The notes under the pieces are model-generated. The model made no database searches. It had not been told where the DNA came from and was given only the letters and a program-made list of their open reading frames with translations. DNA of 64,000 bases from Bacteroides reticulotermitis JCM 10512 (lineage in GTDB: Bacteria; Bacteroidota; Bacteroidia; Bacteroidales; Bacteroidaceae), in contig NZ_BAIV01000018.1 of the NCBI RefSeq assembly GCF_000517545.1, positions 48,193 to 112,192 on the forward strand, given 5' to 3'. The translations under genes were made by a program, and so were the position numbers. This document shows positions 62,009 through 64,000 of the stretch, piece after piece; position 1 is the first letter of the stretch, and each line of letters begins with the position of its first letter.

Positions 62009-63070
62009 TCACTCATCTTTATCTGTTATTTCTATAATCTTTCCTTTTGAAACGAAACGTACATCGGAGACTTTGGACAAGATGTTCACAGCCTGTTGCA
62101 GGGGTTGATCCCGAAAGATCACGCCGGCGAATCTACGTTTACGCAAATAGGGTTTGGCGAATACGATGTCGACGTCGTACCAGCGGGACAATTGCTGCAC
62201 AATGGTCTCCAAGGGGGTGTCGGTGTATTCGTAAATGCCACTGGCCCACGAGGTGTGGTTTTTGACTTGTACCGGCTTCACGGCTATCTCACGGCGTTCG
62301 ATAATGGCTTGTTCGCCGGGAGAAAGGATGTATTCTTTGCCGCCTCTGACAATCTTGACGGAACCTTCTTCGAGGGTTACCAGCACGCAGTCGTCTCCAT
62401 AGGCGGTGACGTTGAAACGGGTTCCGAGGACTTCGATGTTGCCCAATTCGGTATGTACGATGAAGGGTTTGCGGTCGTCTTTCTCTACATCGAAATAGGC
62501 TTCTCCTTGCAGATAGACTTCACGCTTGGCCTGATTGAACGTTACCGGATAGGTCAAATGGCTCTCGGCGTTGACGTGGATATGGGTCTTGTCGGACAGC
62601 ACCAGCCGGTATTCTCCTCCTCGGGGTACGTTGAGCGAGTGCTTGCCTGCCATCTTGGACGCATCGGACTGGGCGTTGTAGACGAGTTCCTTACCCCGAT
62701 TCTGGGCTATGGCAACACCGCCGTCGTTGACAACTTTATCATCGGCCGACGAGAGTCGGTATTCTGATCCGTCGGTGGCTACCAACATGGCTGTCTGAGC
62801 GCCTTGCTGGGTAAATCCTTTGTCGGCGTTGACCCAACCGCCTTCTCCATACAGATACCAGAGTCCGGTTCCGACGAGCACCAGGAGTGCGGCGGCTACC
62901 GAAGCGCATCTCCTATACAGCCGCATTCTGCGACGGGCATGGATAGCGGATTGGATCTGCTGCCACGCATTTTCCGCATCGCACTGGGCTTCAAACTCAT
63001 TGATTCTTGTGATGCGATACCAGTTAAAAAGGGTAATCAGGCTTGCTTTAGGGTCTATCTTCTTATTCAC
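62009..63070 (-). CDS. FecR-family anti-sigma factor
   Basis: The protein is 353 residues and intact. The N-terminal cytoplasmic part (~1-50) would bind the sigma factor. A single membrane helix lies at ~53-71 (CASVAAALLVLVGTGLWYLY). The FecR domain follows (NVPRGGEYRLVLSDKTHIHVNAESHLTYP, QGEAYFDVEKDDRKPFIVHTELGNIEVLGTRFNV, in pieces). The C-terminal DUF4974-like part has YTDTPLETIVQQLSRWYDVDIVF and FRDQPLQQAVNILSKV. It relays ligand binding by the TonB receptor 13 bp downstream to the ECF sigma encoded 207 bp upstream. Confidence 0.92.
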   Translation of the reverse strand: MNKKIDPKASLITLFNWYRITRINEFEAQCDAENAWQQIQSAIHARRRMRLYRRCASVAAALLVLVGTGLWYLYGEGGWVNADKGFTQQGAQTAMLVATDGSEYRLSSADDKVVNDGGVAIAQNRGKELVYNAQSDASKMAGKHSLNVPRGGEYRLVLSDKTHIHVNAESHLTYPVTFNQAKREVYLQGEAYFDVEKDDRKPFIVHTELGNIEVLGTRFNVTAYGDDCVLVTLEEGSVKIVRGGKEYILSPGEQAIIERREIAVKPVQVKNHTSWASGIYEYTDTPLETIVQQLSRWYDVDIVFAKPYLRKRRFAGVIFRDQPLQQAVNILSKVSDVRFVSKGKIIEITDKDE

Positions 63071-63277
63071 TTTTAATTCGTTTTATCTTAATGATCCCGA
63101 AAATGCCAAAATGGGTGGCAAAAAAAAAGGATATTTTTAAAATAAGTTTCCAGCTGACTAGCAAACAGGCCAATAGAATGACAGGCAGATTGCGAGTAAC
63201 CTACCGGACAGTGCGAGGGACTTGTTGGTTGTCAGCCCGCCACATGGATGTAAAATGATGTTATAACCTAGTCGGTT

Positions 63278-63858
63278 TTAAAGTAATTCGATGGTACGAT
63301 CGATACAGAAAAGTGACAATAACATAAGTTTGTCGTTCTTCCGCAATCTTTTTAAGGCTCTTGATAAGTAACTTTTCAGGGTATTGACGCTAATATGCAG
63401 CTCTTCGGCTGCTTCTTTGTATCTTTTATTTTCAATCACAACCCGATAGAGTGCTTTCCGCTCTTGTTCGGGTAGTTCGTCTAACGCTTTTTTCAACTCT
63501 TTCTCTTTGGCTTCCCGTTCGCTGTGTCCATTTCTTCATAAGCGTAGAGGTGTTCATCGCTTATCAGGATCTCATCGAATGGGATGCGCTGGCGCTTCTC
63601 GAGGTATTTCAAAGCTGCATTACGCACGCATAGATAGGCATAGTTTTTCAAATTAACAGTTACCGTTTTGTAGAGTTCTTTCTCCCAAAACTGGACGAAG
63701 AAGCCTTGAACAATATCTTCCGACTCAGAGAAATCATCCGTTATCTGCACCGCGTACATACATAACCGGACGTAATATGTGTCGAAGAAAACGCGAAAAG
63801 CTTTTTCTTTATCTGTCGTAAATTCTATCTCTAATTCCTTATCTGTTAACCTACTCAT
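63278..63858 (-). CDS. ECF-type sigma-70 factor, frameshifted
   Basis: The gene encodes ~193 residues. Region 2 (FRVFFDTYYVRLCMYAVQI, ESEDIVQGFFVQFWEKE, YAYLCVRNAALKYL) and region 4 (LDELPEQERKALYRVVIENKRYKEAAEELHISVNTLKSYLSRALKRLR in pieces) lie in different frames because of a missing base near 63524-63526; restoring it gives MDT-SEREAKEKELKK. It should direct transcription of the FecR-to-PepSY operon. The 207-bp gap between its stop and FecR shows no gene and may hold the sigma-dependent promoter. Confidence 0.88.
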
Positions 63859-63952
63859 GGAATCAATCAGTCATGCTTTCAAAGTGCAAATGAAGATAAA
63901 AAACAGCAAAAGAACACTATCTTCTGGCTTTTTTCATGCAAAAACGTGAGAA

Positions 63953-63970
63953 ATACCTAAATATAGGTAT
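63953..63970. promoter_or_regulatory. 18-bp dyad upstream of the ECF sigma gene
   Basis: ATACCTA, four bases, TAGGTAT form a perfect 7-base inverted repeat about 95 bp upstream of the sigma start. It could be an operator for a metal- or stress-responsive repressor, or belong to the gene off the right edge. Confidence 0.3.
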
Positions 63971-64000
63971 AATAATGGTAGGACCGGAAAGCACATTGGC

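Noticed and set aside
1..64000. True pseudogenisation of the PULs and the TonB operon
   Set aside because: Every break is a single-base shift with all motifs intact on both sides, and it affects housekeeping genes equally.
1..64000. tRNA genes, insertion sequences or phage integration sites
   Set aside because: No cloverleaf, transposase, integrase or flanking direct repeats were seen.

Overview
The window is a Bacteroides-type chromosome segment, probably close to Bacteroides thetaiotaomicron. The evidence is two polysaccharide utilization loci (PULs) with SusC/SusD pairs, ECF sigma/FecR anti-sigma pairs, lipoproteins with SPII cysteines, and -7 boxes of the Bacteroides TAnnTTTG type. There are no rRNA, tRNA, IS or CRISPR features. 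About 21 otherwise intact genes or gene parts are broken by single-base indels, many in short homopolymers. This looks like sequence error rather than gene decay, so I annotate those genes as whole genes and give the shift positions.

Region A (1-16.1 kb, minus strand) is a pectin PUL. In transcription order it holds a secreted TIM-barrel isomerase-like protein, a beta-helix surface lipoprotein, SusC, SusD, a PL1 pectate lyase, a DUF3826 protein, a GH43 lipoprotein, a large propeller plus (alpha/alpha)6 enzyme that looks like GH143-GH142, and the start of a GH78 rhamnosidase. The combination points to rhamnogalacturonan II or a pectin side chain.

Region B (16.7-35.2 kb) is a host N-glycan PUL. 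A divergent ECF sigma/FecR pair precedes SusC, SusD, a GH18 endo-glycosidase and two DUF1735-like binding lipoproteins. After a 1 kb gap with a 23-bp repeat array comes a second operon: DUF4838 (GH163-like), an MFS permease, a GH130 phosphorylase and a GH92 mannosidase. Together they release, trim, import and phosphorolyse N-glycan pieces. From memory, the A-B order parallels the BT1019-BT1053 region of B. thetaiotaomicron.

Region C (35.2-44.3 kb, plus strand) is an AddAB-like helicase-nuclease whose two genes are separated by a radical SAM activase and three tandem TonB-domain proteins. Those three share a nearly invariant cysteine-rich N-terminus. A 22-bp alternating tandem repeat array follows at 44.6 kb.

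Region D (45-51.2 kb) has a receiver-histidine kinase, a UDP-glucuronate decarboxylase, a GNAT-IbrA-IbrB operon and a type II pantothenate kinase.

Region E (51.2-63.9 kb, minus strand) is one tight eight-gene operon: ECF sigma, FecR, TonB-dependent transducer, DUF4876 lipoprotein, DUF6850 barrel, zinc metalloprotease, S46 dipeptidyl-peptidase and PepSY membrane protein. It looks like a sigma-regulated proteolysis and uptake system of unknown substrate.
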